From Monoplex corrugatus (Eukaryota; Mollusca; Gastropoda; Littorinimorpha; Ranellidae): a DNA stretch of 64,000 nt. This document shows positions 12,401 to 26,800 of this stretch, piece after piece. The notes below the pieces were generated by a model. It ran no database searches. It was not told where the DNA came from and saw only the letters and a list, made by a program, of their open reading frames with translations. How positions within the stretch are numbered: the stretch's first letter is position 1; every line of letters begins with the position of its first letter. Where the stretch lies: the NCBI GenBank assembly GCA_030674185.1, contig JAPXFY010000026.1:54430989-54494988 (forward strand). The letters run 5' to 3'. The translations under genes and the position numbers were made by a program.

Positions 12401-14519
12401 CAAAAAACCCCCAAAAAAACCCTTTGGATACCTATTTGGATACCTCATCATTTACAAGTACACGGAATACCATAAATAAAGTAAGATTATTTGTAAAGAT
12501 CTAATCCTAGTCTTTCTGTATCACTTTACTTTGTTTGTCTACTTTATTTGGTTGTTTTTCTATATTTTTTTAAAATGTGCTAAAAATCCTCCGAATTGAG
12601 GGGGCAGAATGACCCTGAAGACTGCGACTCGATTGAGTTAAAATACTGTTTGTGTATTGAAACAGTTACAGCCTTTATATGGCTGTACACAGTCGGCTGG
12701 GCTTTAAGCAACAATAAGAATAAGAATTCTTTGAGAATGTAAGTTTTCTCTTGAACTTGAAGTAAACTGGCTAGGACTGTGATTCTGAAGAACTTTTCTT
12801 TCTTGTGTGCTCACTTACTTCATAGTTAGCTGACTTTTGCATATATGTATGTAAAATTTGGATTGACTTTTTTGTTGTTTATATTTGCAGATATTGAACC
12901 TTGAGAACAATAAGCTGAAGAAATTGCCAGACAGCATTGGCCACTTACGCAGCTTACAGACCCTGAATGTTAAAAGTAATTTTTTGAATTCATTTTTGTT
13001 TGTTTTTTTGGTCTTGTTGGATTTTGTGCAGAAATATAGTTGTATGTGAGGGGTGGTGGTGAGGGGGTTGTGGTGAGGGGTGGTGGTGAGGGGTGGTGGT
13101 AAGAGGATGGTGGTGAGGGTGGTGGTGAGGGGATGGTGGTGAGGGGTGGTGGTGAGGGGATGGTGGTGAGAGGATGGTGATGAGGGGTGGTGGTGAGGGG
13201 ATGGTGGTGAGGGGATGGTGGTGAGAGGATGGTGATGAGGGGGGTGAGGGGATGGTGGTGAGGGGTGATGGTGAGGGAATGGTGGTGGGGAGATGGTGGT
13301 GAGGGGATGGCACAGTGCATGTCAGAGGCCGAATGAAAGAGACAGCACGTATGTTTCATACAATAGCTTTGATTGGTTTTTATATCCAAATTTAGAATGT
13401 TAGCATTTCCTTCTTCACCTTGATCATATTATAATATAGTTCTTTTACACAGTGATTATTCAATACAGGATGCTGCATGCATTGAAATAAATACAGAAAA
13501 AAAAACAAGCTGAGGAAGACGCTGAAGAAGTTTGATCACTTGTTTGAGAAATCCAAAACAAGTGTGACTGCCTGCATTTAAGCAAACAGGAACGAGAAAA
13601 AAAAACCCACGAAAACAGAATCAGAACGTGTATTTAATACAAGCAGACAAGACAGGCGCAAATTTTCGGCCAACTGGCCTTTGTCAAGCATAAGATCACA
13701 AACGAACAAACACCAAATTAAAAAATTAGGAGAAAAAGACTGAAACTTTCCTGCTGCTTTATCCAGCGTGAGAAAAGGACAGTTGGCCGAAAATGCATGC
13801 CTCTCTTGTCTGGTTTCATTAAACATGCGTTCTGATTCTTTTTTCGTGACTTTTCTGGTATTTGTTTGAGAGATAAACATACACTAAGACCAATTTTAGA
13901 GAAGTCAATGTATGATCAGCTATTTGATCCTCTTGACTGCAAGAGCAAGGTGGTGAAAGCATAAGTTTGAACTGGTGGTTCATATTGGCATTGAGTTGGT
14001 TGTAGCCGGTGCGGAGTCCCATCAGGACCACTTGCTGCTCTTTGAACAGAAGATGATGGTTGTCCCTTTCTGTCCGTGGCTTACTGATTGAGCTGATAAT
14101 GCTGCTTTTGTTGCTGCAGCTGAAAGCTGTTGTCCAGGTGATCTTCCTGGGGTCCTCTTTTTGCTTTTCCATTTCCTGGTATCCCACAGAGTGCTGGGAT
14201 CTATTAGAGGACTACTTGTTTGTGGTTCTTACTTGTTGAAAGGCATTGGACATGTGAGGGAGCTCGTTAATCTTTAGGTCCTGGAGAATAGAGAACCTCA
14301 GAGAGGAAGACCACTTGATGCCATGTGTCATTTGTAATAATACTGATGGTAACGGGAATGTAAACAAGTCAGTGTCACACAGATTGATAAATATACTAGT
14401 ACACATACGCATACACATGAAATTGAAAGAATGCATGTGCAGTTTTGCAAGCTTGTACATACATTCATACATGCATACATGCATACATACATACCTACAT
14501 ACATACATACATACATACA

Positions 14520-14593
<74 letters not shown>

Positions 14594-14651
14594 CTATATA
14601 TCTATGTATATACATATATATACATGTATAATCTGTATATCTGTCTATACA

Positions 14652-14736
<85 letters not shown>

Positions 14737-16830
14737 ACCTCCCACCACGAAATCAGTCTTAACTCGCAGTCAGTCGAACAGCACTGGGAGCTGAAAAGGT
14801 GACTGAAGGTCTATCTGGGGTGTTTTGACTTTTCTCAAAATTGATTTCTGTAGACTATAATCTATCCCCCACATAAATTTTTTTCTTGAAAAAATATTAT
14901 TAATCGATTTAAAATGGTATTTTAATGCACTGATCGCAGCAGAAAGAACGCAATTTCCTACCAAAGTACTATTTTTGTCTCTTATTATAAACCGTAACTT
15001 GTTCAGTACCCGCACATGTAATATACTGATGGAAATCTCTTTGGTGCACCTGTCAGATAATGATAGTGAAAATTAGAAACAAACTGGGTCAAAGCCACCA
15101 AATAAAGAAATTTAAGGAAAATGTGTAGGAGAGCACACAAAACTTTAGAGGTCGTTTTTTTCAAAATGGCCGTCATACAACTTAATGACTTTAAACATAC
15201 ATAACTTCTACATTTTTTTGATTACAAGCTTTATTCAAGTACCAAAATAATCAGCAGAATGTACATTTTCCAGTGATATGTATATCTCAAAATGCTAGTT
15301 GACTGATTTCGTGACCTTGATTTCGTGGTGGGAGGTCACACATATATATATATATATATAACACATACACACACGTGCGCATATATATATATATATCATC
15401 ATCATCATCATCATCAGGTGCCCTGCCGCATGGCATTGGCGATCATGGACTTCCATCTGTTTCTATCTCTCGTTGCCCCTAGCATCTCTCCCACCCCCCT
15501 CGTCCCCAGCCACTCTGCAAGTCCGTCCAGCATTTTCTCCCTGGGTCTACCCGGTGCTCTCTTTCCCTCCAGCTTTCCCGTTGTGACCAGGTGCTCCAAA
15601 TCCTCCTTCCTCATAAAATGGCCTATAAATGTTGCCTGTCTTTTCCTAATCTTCCTTATGAGTGATCTACTTGTGTCTGCCTCCACCAAGACTGTCTCGT
15701 TTGTTTTCTTTGCTGTCCATGGAACCCTCAACATTCTTCTTAGAAACCACATCTCGGCTGCCTCAATCTTGTTCTGGCTTTGTTTGTTGACTGTCCACGC
15801 CTCACATCCGTACAACAGTATTGGTTCTATATAACATTCAAGAACTCTCTTCCTGATGTTAATTGATAGGCATTTGTTGGTAAGAATGCTTGTCATCTTC
15901 TTGAATGTTGTTTTGGCTTGGCTGATTCTGCCGGCTATTTCTGATGTGCATCTGCCGTCTGATGAAATGATCGTTCCCAGGTATTTGAATTTATCAGCCT
16001 GTGTCAAGGTTGTGCCATTTGCTGTTATTTTGCATGAGGGGATTTCATGTTTTTTACTGATCACCATGACTTCAGTCTTCCTGCTGTTTAAGTTCCAGCC
16101 CCTTACCTTTGCTTTCTATTTCTAGTATATTCACAAGGTTTTGTAGGTCTCTTTCACTTTCTGCAATTAGCATGGTGTCATCTGCGTATCGAATGTTGTT
16201 TATCGTTTTCCCTCCAACCTTTAATCCAGGGTCTTCTTCTATGTTTCTCATGATGTTTTCGCTGTAAAGTGAAAACAGATCTGGTGACAAAACACAACCC
16301 TGTCTAACTCCTCTTTTGATGTTTTGGAAAGAGCTTACATTATTTTCTATTCTCATTGCAGCTGTTTGTTCCCAGTACATATTTCTAATTATTCGTAGAT
16401 CTTTTCCATCAACGTTGAGTCTGTCCACTTGGTTGATCAATTCATCATGTCTTACCCGATCAAAAGCCTTGGTGTAGTCAGCAAAGCATAAATACAAATC
16501 CTTATTCATCTCATTTGACCTCTCTATGATAGTTCTTAGGATGTATATGGCATTAATAGTTCCTTTCCCTTCCACAAATCCACACTGTTCTGCTATTTCT
16601 CTTTTGATTCTATTCCTTGTCCTCATCATGATTTTTCTTAACAGGATTTTTGTTACATGACCCATCAAGATGATTGTGCGATGGAGTTCGCATTCTATAG
16701 CCCTGTCTTCTTTGGAAGTGCAATGAAAATTGATTTTGACATATCTTTGGGGATTTTTCCAGTGTCGTAAATTTCATTTAGGAGGATTGTTATTTTTTCT
16801 ATGCCAAATTTCTCCAGGGCTTCAATCATC

Positions 16831-16901
<71 letters not shown>

Positions 16902-16921
16902 TGTATACATATACATATAAA

Positions 16922-17019
<98 letters not shown>

Positions 17020-20000
17020 GTATATATATATGTATATATATATGTATATATATGCCTGCACACACACACAACACAGACACACATGCATACACATGCACAT
17101 GCTCACACACACACACACACGCACACGCACACGCACACGGAAGTATGTATTATACATGATGTGTATATTGATTGATTTGATGAATGCGGTAGTCAAGTGT
17201 GTAATGTCAGATTCCCAATCACAAGGTCTGGGGTTTGATTTTTCCTTGGTGCTGCCTGCGTAGTGAATAAAGAGTGACAATTCCTCTGATCTCCCAGGTC
17301 AGTATGTGTACAGACCTGTTAATGCCTAATCCATTTCCTACGTTTATGCAAGCGCAACACAGTCTCACCAGTCTGACCTGATGGCGTCACCAGGTTTGGT
17401 GTTGGCCACTGCACATCTGGATGCCACAATCTCCCTCCAGGCTGCTCTGTCTTGACTTTTGTGAACAATTTCTTGAATACTTTGGCCATTGATGTTGGTT
17501 ATGTTCTCGATGTATGAGATTGGAGGTCTGCCTTTCTTCCTTTTTGCCACAGTTTTTCCTTGAAAGGTGGTTGCCATGAGGTCCATGTTCTTGTTGCATG
17601 ACATGGGGCCAGAACACACAATATGCACGTTAAAGATCCTGTAAGTCATTGCCACTGTGTGGTAGCTTATGGAACCATGAAACACCCAATATGCACACCC
17701 AGTGATGATGTGTATGCAGACTGTGCATCAACACACTATCTGCACACTGTGAAGAAAACAACTAACAAATAAAAAGAAAAACAAAGACCTGAGGCCGATC
17801 CCAAAAGTCCAGCATGTAAGGACGTAAGGGTTTTTCTGCCACTCCCCTTCTGTCCTCCCCTTGCTTGTCCCACTCCCCTTCTGTCCTCCCCCTGCTTGTC
17901 CCACTCCCGTCCTGTCTTCCCCCTGCTTGTCCCACTCCCGTCCTGTCTTCCCCCTGCTTGTCCCACTCCCGTCCTGTCTTCCCCCTGCTTGTCCCACTCC
18001 CGTCCTGTCTTCCCCCTGCTTGTCCCACTCCCGTCCTGTCTTCCCCCTGCTTGTCACACTCCCGTCCTGTCTTCCCCCTGTTTGTCTCACTCCCGTCCTG
18101 TCCTCCCCCTGTTTGTCTCACTCCCGTCCTGTCTTCCCCCTGCTTGTCCCACTCCCGTCCTGTCTTCCCCCTGTTTGTCCCACTCCCGTCCTGTCTTCCC
18201 CCTGTTTGTCCCACTCCCGTCCTGTTCTTCCCCCTGTTTGTCCCACTCCCGTCCTGTCTTCTCCCTGTTTGTCCCACTCCCGTCCTGTCTTCCCCCTGCT
18301 TGTCCCACTCCCGTCCTGTCTTCCCCCTGCTTGTCCCACTCCCGTCCTGTCCTCCCCCTGCGTGTCCCACTCCCGTCCTGTCTTCCCCCTGTTTGTCTCA
18401 CTCCCGTCCTGTCTTCCCCCTGACTATCCCACTCCCCTCCTGTCCTCCCCTTGACTGTCCCACTCCCCTCCTGTCCTCCCCCTGACTGTCCCACTCCCCT
18501 CCTGTCCTCCCCCTGCTTGTCCCACTCCCCTCCTGCCCCCCCCGCTTGTTCCACTCCCTCCAGTCCCCTCCCCTGCTTGTCACACTCCCCTCCTGTCCTC
18601 CCCCTGACTGTCCCACTCCCCTCCTGTCCTCCCCCCTGCTTGTCCCACTCCCTCCTCTCCTCCCCCTGCTTGTCACACCCCCTCCTGTCCTCCCCCTGCT
18701 TGTCACACCCCCTTATGTCCTCCCCCTGCTGCACTGTCACACCCCGTCCTGTCTCACCCCCCCCCCTGCTTGTCCCACTCCCCTCCTGTCCTCCGCCTGC
18801 TTGTCACACTCCCGTCCTGTCTCACCCCCCTGCTTATCACACTCCCCTCCTGTCCTCCACCTGCTTGTCACACTCCCCTCCTGTCCTCCGCCTGCTTGTC
18901 ACACTCCCCTCCTGTCCTCCGCCTGCTTGTCACACTCCCCTCCTGTCTCACCCCCCTGCTTGTCACACTCCCCTCCTGTCCTCTGCCTGCTTGTCACACT
19001 CCCCTCTTGTCCTTTGCCTGCTTGTCACACTCCCCTCCTGTCCTCTGCCTGCTTGTCACACTCCCCTCCTGTCCTCTGCCTGCTTGTCACACTCCCCTCC
19101 TGTCCTCTGCCTGCTTGTCACACTCCCCTCTGTCCTCTGCCTGCTTGTCACACTCCCCTCTTGTCCTCCCGCCTGCTTGTCACACCTCCGCTCCTGTCTC
19201 ACCCCCCCCCCCCCCCCCCGCTTGTCCCACTCCCCTCCTGTCCTCCGCCTGCTTGTCACACTCCCCTCCTGTCCTCCCCCTGCTTGTCACACTCCCCTCC
19301 TGTCCTCTGCCTGCTTGTCACACTCCCCTCCTGTCTCACCCCCCCCCCCCGCTTGTCCCACTCCCCTCCTGTCCTCCCCCTGTTTGTCACACTCCCTCAT
19401 GTCCTCCCCCTGTTGGTCACACTCCTCTCCTGTCCTCCCCCTGCTTGTGACACTCCCCTCCTGTCCTCCCCCTGTTTGTCACACTCCCCTCCTGTCCTCC
19501 CCCTGTTTGTCACACTCCTCTCCTGTCCTCCCCATGCTTGTGACACTCCCCTCCTGTCCTCCTCCTGCTTGTCCCACTCCCCTCCTGTCCTCCCCCTGTT
19601 TGTCACACTCCCCTCCTGTACTCCGCCTCTTGTCACACTTCCCTCCTGTCCGCCCCCTGCTTGTCCCACTCCCCTCCTGTCTCACCTCCCCTGCTTGTCA
19701 CACTCCCCTCCTGTCCTACCCCTGCTTGTCACACTCCCCTCCTGTACTCCGCCTCTTGTCACACTTCCCTCCTGTCCGCCCCCTGCTTGTCCCACTCCCC
19801 TCCTGTCCTCCCCCTGCTTGTCACACTCCCCTCCTTCCTCCCCCTGCTTGTCACACTCCCCTCCTGTCCTCCCCCTGCTTGTTCCACTCCCCTCCTGTCC
19901 TCCCCCTGCTTGTCCCACTCCCCTCCTGTCCTCCCCCTGCTTGTTCCACTCCCCTCCTGTCCTCCCCCTGCTTGTCACACTCCCCTCCTGTCCTCCCCCT

Positions 20001-23000
20001 GCTTGTCACACTCCCCTCCTGTCCTCCCCCTGCTTGTCCCACTCCCGTCCTGTCCTCCCCCTGCTTGTCCCACTCCCTTCCTGTCCTCCCCCTGCTTGTC
20101 CCACCCCCCTCCTGTCCTCCCCCTGCTTGTCCCACTCCCCTCCTGTCCTCCCCTGCTTGTCCCACTCCCGTCCTGTCCTCCCCCTGCTTGTCCCACTCCC
20201 CTCCTGTCCTCCCCCTGCTTGTCACACTCCCTTCCTGTCCTCCCCCTGCTTGTCCCACTCCCCTCCTGTCCTCCCCCTGCTTGTCACACTCCCTTCCTGT
20301 CCTCCCCCTGCTTGTCCCTCCCCTCCTGTCCTCCCCCTGCTTGTCCCACTCCCCTCCTGTCCTCCCCCTGCTTGTCACACTCCCTTCCTGTCCTCCCCCT
20401 GCTTGTCCCACTCCCTTCCTGTCCTCCCCCTGCTTGTCCCACTCCCCTTATGTCCTCCCCCTGCTTGTCCCACTCCCTTCCTGTCCTCCCCCTGCTTGTC
20501 CCACTTCCCTCCTGTCCTCCCCCTACTTGTCACACTCCCTGTCCCCCCCCTGCTTGTCACACTCCCTTCCTGTCCTCCCCCTGCTTGTCCCACTCCCTTC
20601 CTGTCCTCCCCCTGCTTGTCCCACTCCCCTCCTGTCCTCCCCCTGCTTGTCCCACTCCCCTCCTGTCCTCCCCCTGCTTGTCCCACTCCCCTCCTGTCCT
20701 CCCCCTGCTTGTCACACCCCCCTCCTGTCCTCCCCCTGCTTGTCCCACCCCCCTCCTGTCCTCCCCCTGCTTGTCCCACTCCCTTCCTGTCCTCCCCCTG
20801 CTTGTCCCACTCCCCTTATGTCCTCCCCCTGCTTGTCACACTCCCTTCCTGTCCTCCCCTGCTTGTCCCACTCCCCTTATGTCCTCCCCCTGCTTGTCCC
20901 ACTCCCCTCCTGTCCTCCCCCTGCTTGTCACACTCCCTTCCTGTCCTCCCCCTGCTTGTCCCACTCCCCTTATGTCCTCCCCCTGCTTGTCACACTCCCC
21001 TTATGTCCTCCCCCTGTTTGTCACACCCCACTCCTGTCCTCCCCCTGCTTGTCACACTCCCCTTATGTCCTCCCCCTGCTTGTCACACCCCTCCTGTCCT
21101 CCCCCTGCTTGTCACACTCCCCTTATGTCCTCCCCCTGCTTGTCACACCTCCCCTTATGTCCTCCCCCTGCTTGTCACACTCCCCTTATGTCCTCCCCCT
21201 GCTTGTCACACCCCCCTCCTGTCCTCCCCCTGCTTGTCACACCCCCCTTATGTCCTCCCCCTGCTTGTCACACTCCCCTTATGTCCTCCCCCTGCTTGTC
21301 ACACTCCCCTTATGTCCTCCCCCTGCTTGTCACACTCCCCTTATGTCCTCCCCCTGCTTGTCACACTCCCCTTATGTCCTCCCCCTGCTTGTCACACCCC
21401 CCCTCCTTTCCTCCCCCTGCTTTGTCACACTCCCCTTATGTCCTCCCCCTGCTTGTCACACCCCCCTCCTGTCCTCCCCCTGCTTGTCACACTCCCCTTA
21501 TGTCCTCCCCCTGCTTGTCACACCCCCCTCCTGTCCTCCCCTGCTTGTCACACTCCCCTTATGTCCTCCCCCTGCTTGTCACACTCCCCTTATGTCCTCC
21601 CCCTGCTTGTCACACCCCCCTCCTGTCCTCCCCCTGCTTGTCACACCCCCCTTATGTCCTCCCCCTGCTTGTCACACTCCCCTTATGTCCTCCCCCTGCT
21701 TGTCACACTCCCCTTATGTCCTCCCCTGCTTGTCACACTCCCCTTATGTCCTCCCCCTGCTTGTCACACTCCCCTTATGTCCTCCCCCTGCTTGTCACAC
21801 TCCCCTTATGTCCTCCCCCTGCTTGTCACACCCCCCTCCTGTCCTCCCCCTGCTTGTCACACTCCCCTTATGTCCTCCCCCTGCTTGTCACACCCCCCTC
21901 CTGTCCTCCCCCTGCTTGTCACACTCCCCTTATGTCTCCTCCCCTGCTTGTCACCCCCCCTCCTGTCCTCCCCCTGCTTGTCACACCCCCCTTATGTCCT
22001 CCCCCTGCTTGTCACACTCCCCTTATGTCCTCCCCCTGCTTGTCACACTCCCCTTATGTCCTCCCCCTGCTTGTCACACTCCCCTTATGTCCTCCCCCTG
22101 CTTGTCACACTCCCCTTATGTCCTCCCCCTGCTTGTCACACTCCCTTATGTCCTCCCGCTTGTCACATCCCTTATGTCCTCCCCTGCTTGTCACACTCCC
22201 ATCATGTCCTTCCCCTGCTTGTCACACTCCCCTTATGTCCTCCCCTGCTTGTCACACTCCCCTTATGTCCTCCCCCTGCTTGTCACACTCCCCTCCTGTC
22301 CTCCCCCTGCTTGTCACACTCCCCTTATGTCCCCCTGCTTGTCACACCCCCCTTCTGTCCTCCCCCTGCTTGTCACACTCCCCTTATGTCCTCCCCCTGC
22401 TTGTCACACTCCCCTTATGTCCTCCCCCTGCTTGTCACACCCCCCTCCTGTCCTCCCCCTGCTTGTCACACTCCCCTTATGTCCTCCCCCTGCTTGTCAC
22501 ACTCCCCTTATGTCCTTGTGCTGCCAGTATTTATGCGCTTTGTTCCCGTGAGTTTTTGTCGTTGTGACTGTGAGTGAATTTTTTAATAAACGATGCAAGT
22601 GTGTGCTTTGCTTTGAATTGTATATTAAGGTTTCGCACCTTATGAATATCTGTTATTATTTTATATCATTGATATTACTATTATTATGATTATTATTATT
22701 ATTGTTAATTATTACACATTTGTTATTATTTGTTGTTATCATTATAATTATTTATACATTATAACAGTTACATAGAGTAGTGGCGGCAGTTTGCGCTACC
22801 TTAAGCAGATTACGTCACCTAGGAAACCTCCAGACCGGAGTCCAATACTGTTAGTTTCACCAGCGCGTGTAAAATTCTCTCCCCTTTGATGGCGGGTGAC
22901 GCGCTACCCCCAAGCGCTGGCGTGTCTCTGCGTGGAGTAGTATTTGTGAGTCGAGTGGCTGGCGGCTCAATGCGCCTACTGTCGGGTCTGTGCGCTAGGT

Positions 23001-23786
23001 GGCGGAGGGTATCGCGCCAGTGGGAGGGTCAGTGCGCTACGGCATGTCGGCTATCGAGCTAGGTGCCCTATGTTGGCTATTTTTATGCAGCAGCTATCTA
23101 GTTTGTTGCTGTTAAGTAATTAAGGGTTTCTCTTTCCTGTCATGTGTTGTTTTTTTTTTTTATGTTCTCCATGCTTCTTATATATGGCTCTCATGCTCTT
23201 CATCCTACCTTTTTTCCCAAAATTTCTTTCCAGCTCCCTGAAGATGGAGTATGACTACCTTAATGGTGGAATAAAACAGTAGTACGTACAAGAATCCACC
23301 TATGACTAGTTATACATTGATTTACAGGCTTTTATATTGAGGATGCCCACAGGAGTTGATAGCCTGTGGACGAAGAAGAAAAGAACCCATAGTTAAAGAG
23401 TAAACACTAAAACTTGCAAATTGGCTTTCTATCTTTACAGGTAGATCTACATCTAATATATTAACAGGCACACTGAAAGAAACTTGGTGTTAACTTTCAA
23501 AAGCAAAAATAGATAAAAACGAAATTCAACACAAAAACACTGAAGTAGATTATGCAGGCTTTTATTAACCTGCATCAAAACAGCATTCAAAATAAACACA
23601 CACTTCATTTCCAGAAACACTTGCAAAATATTCATGTTGAAATATAAATCTAAGAACAAAAAGATGCAATGATGTCTTTGTGTACAGTCTGTATACTCAT
23701 TCATGTCATGTTGTCTTGCAAGAAACATATTTACAGACTCTTCACACACACACACACACACATACATACGCACGCGCGCACACACA

Positions 23787-23852
<66 letters not shown>

Positions 23853-26800
23853 TTAAAAGGGAATTGACAATTCAATCAAGGCAATCTCACACGACCTTCA
23901 GTTGCACTTTTCACAAAAAAACTCTACATCCATAGCTTCAATGTCTTACTGGGACTTTCCACTCAAATCAAGGTGACTCACACACTCACCATGCCACCAG
24001 CTGTCACACAATGCACATTGCACTCGCACATTCGCCCTTGTGTCAGTCTGACATTTCTCACACAGCTCACTCACTTCCTCCACCAGATCGTCAGAGTCAT
24101 CATCCAGCACTAGATCATCACCACTATCAGATGAGTCTGTCTCCTCCTTTTTCTGCATTTGGGAAGCAGACAGGAGTGCCTTGAAATGTTTTTCTTCCCT
24201 CTTTCTCTTCTTCTCCTCCTCTCTCTCTTTCTTCAGTTTTGCCCTCTGCTCTTTCTTTTCCTCCATTCTCTTTCTCTTCGCTTCAGCTTCCTGTTCTTTT
24301 TCTTTCTTTCTCTCCTCTCGTTTCCTTTTCCTTTCAGCTTTCTCTCTCTCCTCTTCTTCTTTCTTTCTCTGTTTTTCCAGCATAATCTGGCGATACTCCA
24401 CACCACTTATGGGGCATGGCATTGCCGAGGAGGTCTTCTTCGCTCCCTTTTTTTTCAAAAATGTGGGCAGTATGAGGAAATCATCAATAGATTTCTGCAC
24501 TGGAGGTCCTGAAGCAGAGGGCTCTTGTGAGGCAGGCTGCAATGACAGGGGCACAGGTGATGGGGCAGGCTGTGATGACAGGGGCACAGATGATGGGGCA
24601 GGCTGTGATGACAGGGGCAGAGGTGATGGGGCAGGCTGTGATGACAGGGGCACAGATGATGGGGCAGGCTGTGATGACAGGGGCACAGGTGATGGGGAAG
24701 GCTGTGATGACAGGGGCACAGATGATGGGGCAGGCTGTGATGACAGGGGCACAGGTGATGGGGCAGGCTGTGATGACAGGGGCACAGATGATGGGGAAGG
24801 CTGTGATGACAGGGGCAGAGGTGATGGGGCAGGCTGTGATGACAGGGGCACAGATGATGGGGCAGGCTGTGATGACAGGGGCACAGATGATGGGGAAGGC
24901 TGTGATGACAGGGGCACAGATGATGGGGCAGGCTGTGATGACAGGGGCACAGATGATGGGGAAGGCTGTGATGACAGGGGCACAGGTGATGGGGCAGGCT
25001 GTGATGACAGGGACAGTGGTGATGGGGCAGGCTGTGATGACAGGGGCACAGATGATGGGGCAGGCTGTGATGACAGGGGCACAGATGATGGGGAAGGCTG
25101 TGATGACAGGGGCACAGGTGATGGGGCAGGCTGTGATGACAGGGGCACAGATGATGGGGCAGGCTGTGATGACAGGGGCACAGATGATGGGGAAGGCTGT
25201 GATGACAGGGGCACAGATGATGGGGCAGGCTGTGATGACAGGGACAGTGGTGATGCGGCAGGCTGTGATGACAGGGGCACAGATGATGGGGCAGGCTGTG
25301 ATGACAGGGGCACAGGTGATGGGGCAGGCTGTGATGACAGGGACAATGGTGATGCGGCAGGCTGTGATGACAGGGGCACAGGTGATGGGGAAGGCTGTGA
25401 TGACAGGGGCACAGATGATGGGGCAGGCTGTGATGACAGGGGCACAGATGATGGGGCAGGCTGTGATGACAGGGGCACAGATGATGGGGCAGGCTGTGAT
25501 GACAGGGGCACAGATGATGGGGCAGGCTGTGATGACAGGGACACAGGCGATGGGGCAGGCTGTGATGACAGGGACAGTGGTGATGCGGCAGGCTGTGATG
25601 ACAGGGCACAGATGATGGGGCAGGCTGTGATGACAGGGCACAGATGATGGGGCAGGCTGTGATGACAGGGGCACAGGTGATGGGGCAGGCTGTGATGACA
25701 GGGACAATGGTGATGCGGCAGGCTGTGATGACAGGGGCACAGGTGATGGGGAAGGCTGTGATGACAGGGGCACAGATGATGGGAAGGCTGTGATGACAGG
25801 GGCACAGATGATGGGGCAGGCTGTGATGACAGGGGCACAGATGATGGGGCAGGCTGTGATGACGGGGGCACAGATGATGGGGCAGGCTGTGATGACAGGG
25901 GCACAGATGATGGGGCAGGCTGTGATGACAGGGGCACAGGTGATGCGGCAGGCTGTGATGACAGGGGCACAGATGATGGGGCAGGCTGTGATGACAGGGG
26001 CACAGATGATGGGGAAGGCTGTGATGACAGGGGCACAGGTGATGGGGAAGGCTGTGATGACAGGGGCACAGGTGATGGAGCAGGCTGTGATGACAGGGGC
26101 ACAGATGATGGGGAAGGCTGTGATGACAGGGGCACAGGTGATGGGGAAGGCTGTGATGACAGGGGCACAGATGATGGGGCAGGCTGTGATGACAGGGGCA
26201 CATGATGGGGCAGGCTGTGATGACAGGGGCACAGATGATGGGGCAGGCTGTGATGACAGGGGCACAGATGATGGGGAAGGCTGTGATGACAGGGGCACAG
26301 ATGATGGGGAAGGCTGTGATGACAAGGGCACAGGTGATGCGGCAGGCTGTGATGACAGGGGCACAGATGATGGGGCAGGCTGTGATGACAGGGGCACAGA
26401 TGATGGGGCAGGCTGTGATGACGGGGGCACAGATGATGGGGAAGGCTGTGATGACAGGGGCACAGATGATGCGGCAGGCTGTGATGACAGGGGCACAGAT
26501 GATGGGGCAGGCTGTGATGACAGGGGCACAGGTGATGGGGAAGGCTGTGATGACAGGGACAATGGTGATGCGGCAGGCTGCAGGACTTTCTCCAACAACA
26601 TCTTCCAGTCATCATATACTGGGTCCTCTATGTCGTACGTCTCCTCATACCGCTTCATGTACTTTCTTGTTGTTTCTTCCCCTAGAGAGGTTTAAATTGA
26701 ACATATCAAAGAGGTTGGAGACAGCAGCTGCCGATGGAACAGGAATAATGGAGCACTGGGGTTCAGGCGTTGATGAAGAACGCTGAGAGGCTGGGGTTGC

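Noticed and set aside
17165..17230. Possible tRNA gene from box A/B-like spacing
   Set aside because: The cloverleaf is not supported and the boxes deviate; a SINE head is the better reading.
18451..22577. Three overlapping + strand frames of 968-1366 codons encoding Pro/Ser/Leu-rich periodic proteins
   Set aside because: They are the three readings of one 31-bp array whose unit lacks stops; residue period 31 equals the base period. No start context, domain or splice pattern supports coding.
24181..26786. + strand frames in the 33-bp repeat ([11 protein letters not shown] and [11 protein letters not shown] types)
   Set aside because: They are antisense readings of the coding minisatellite of the pogo-like gene; the minus strand has the recognisable domains on both sides.
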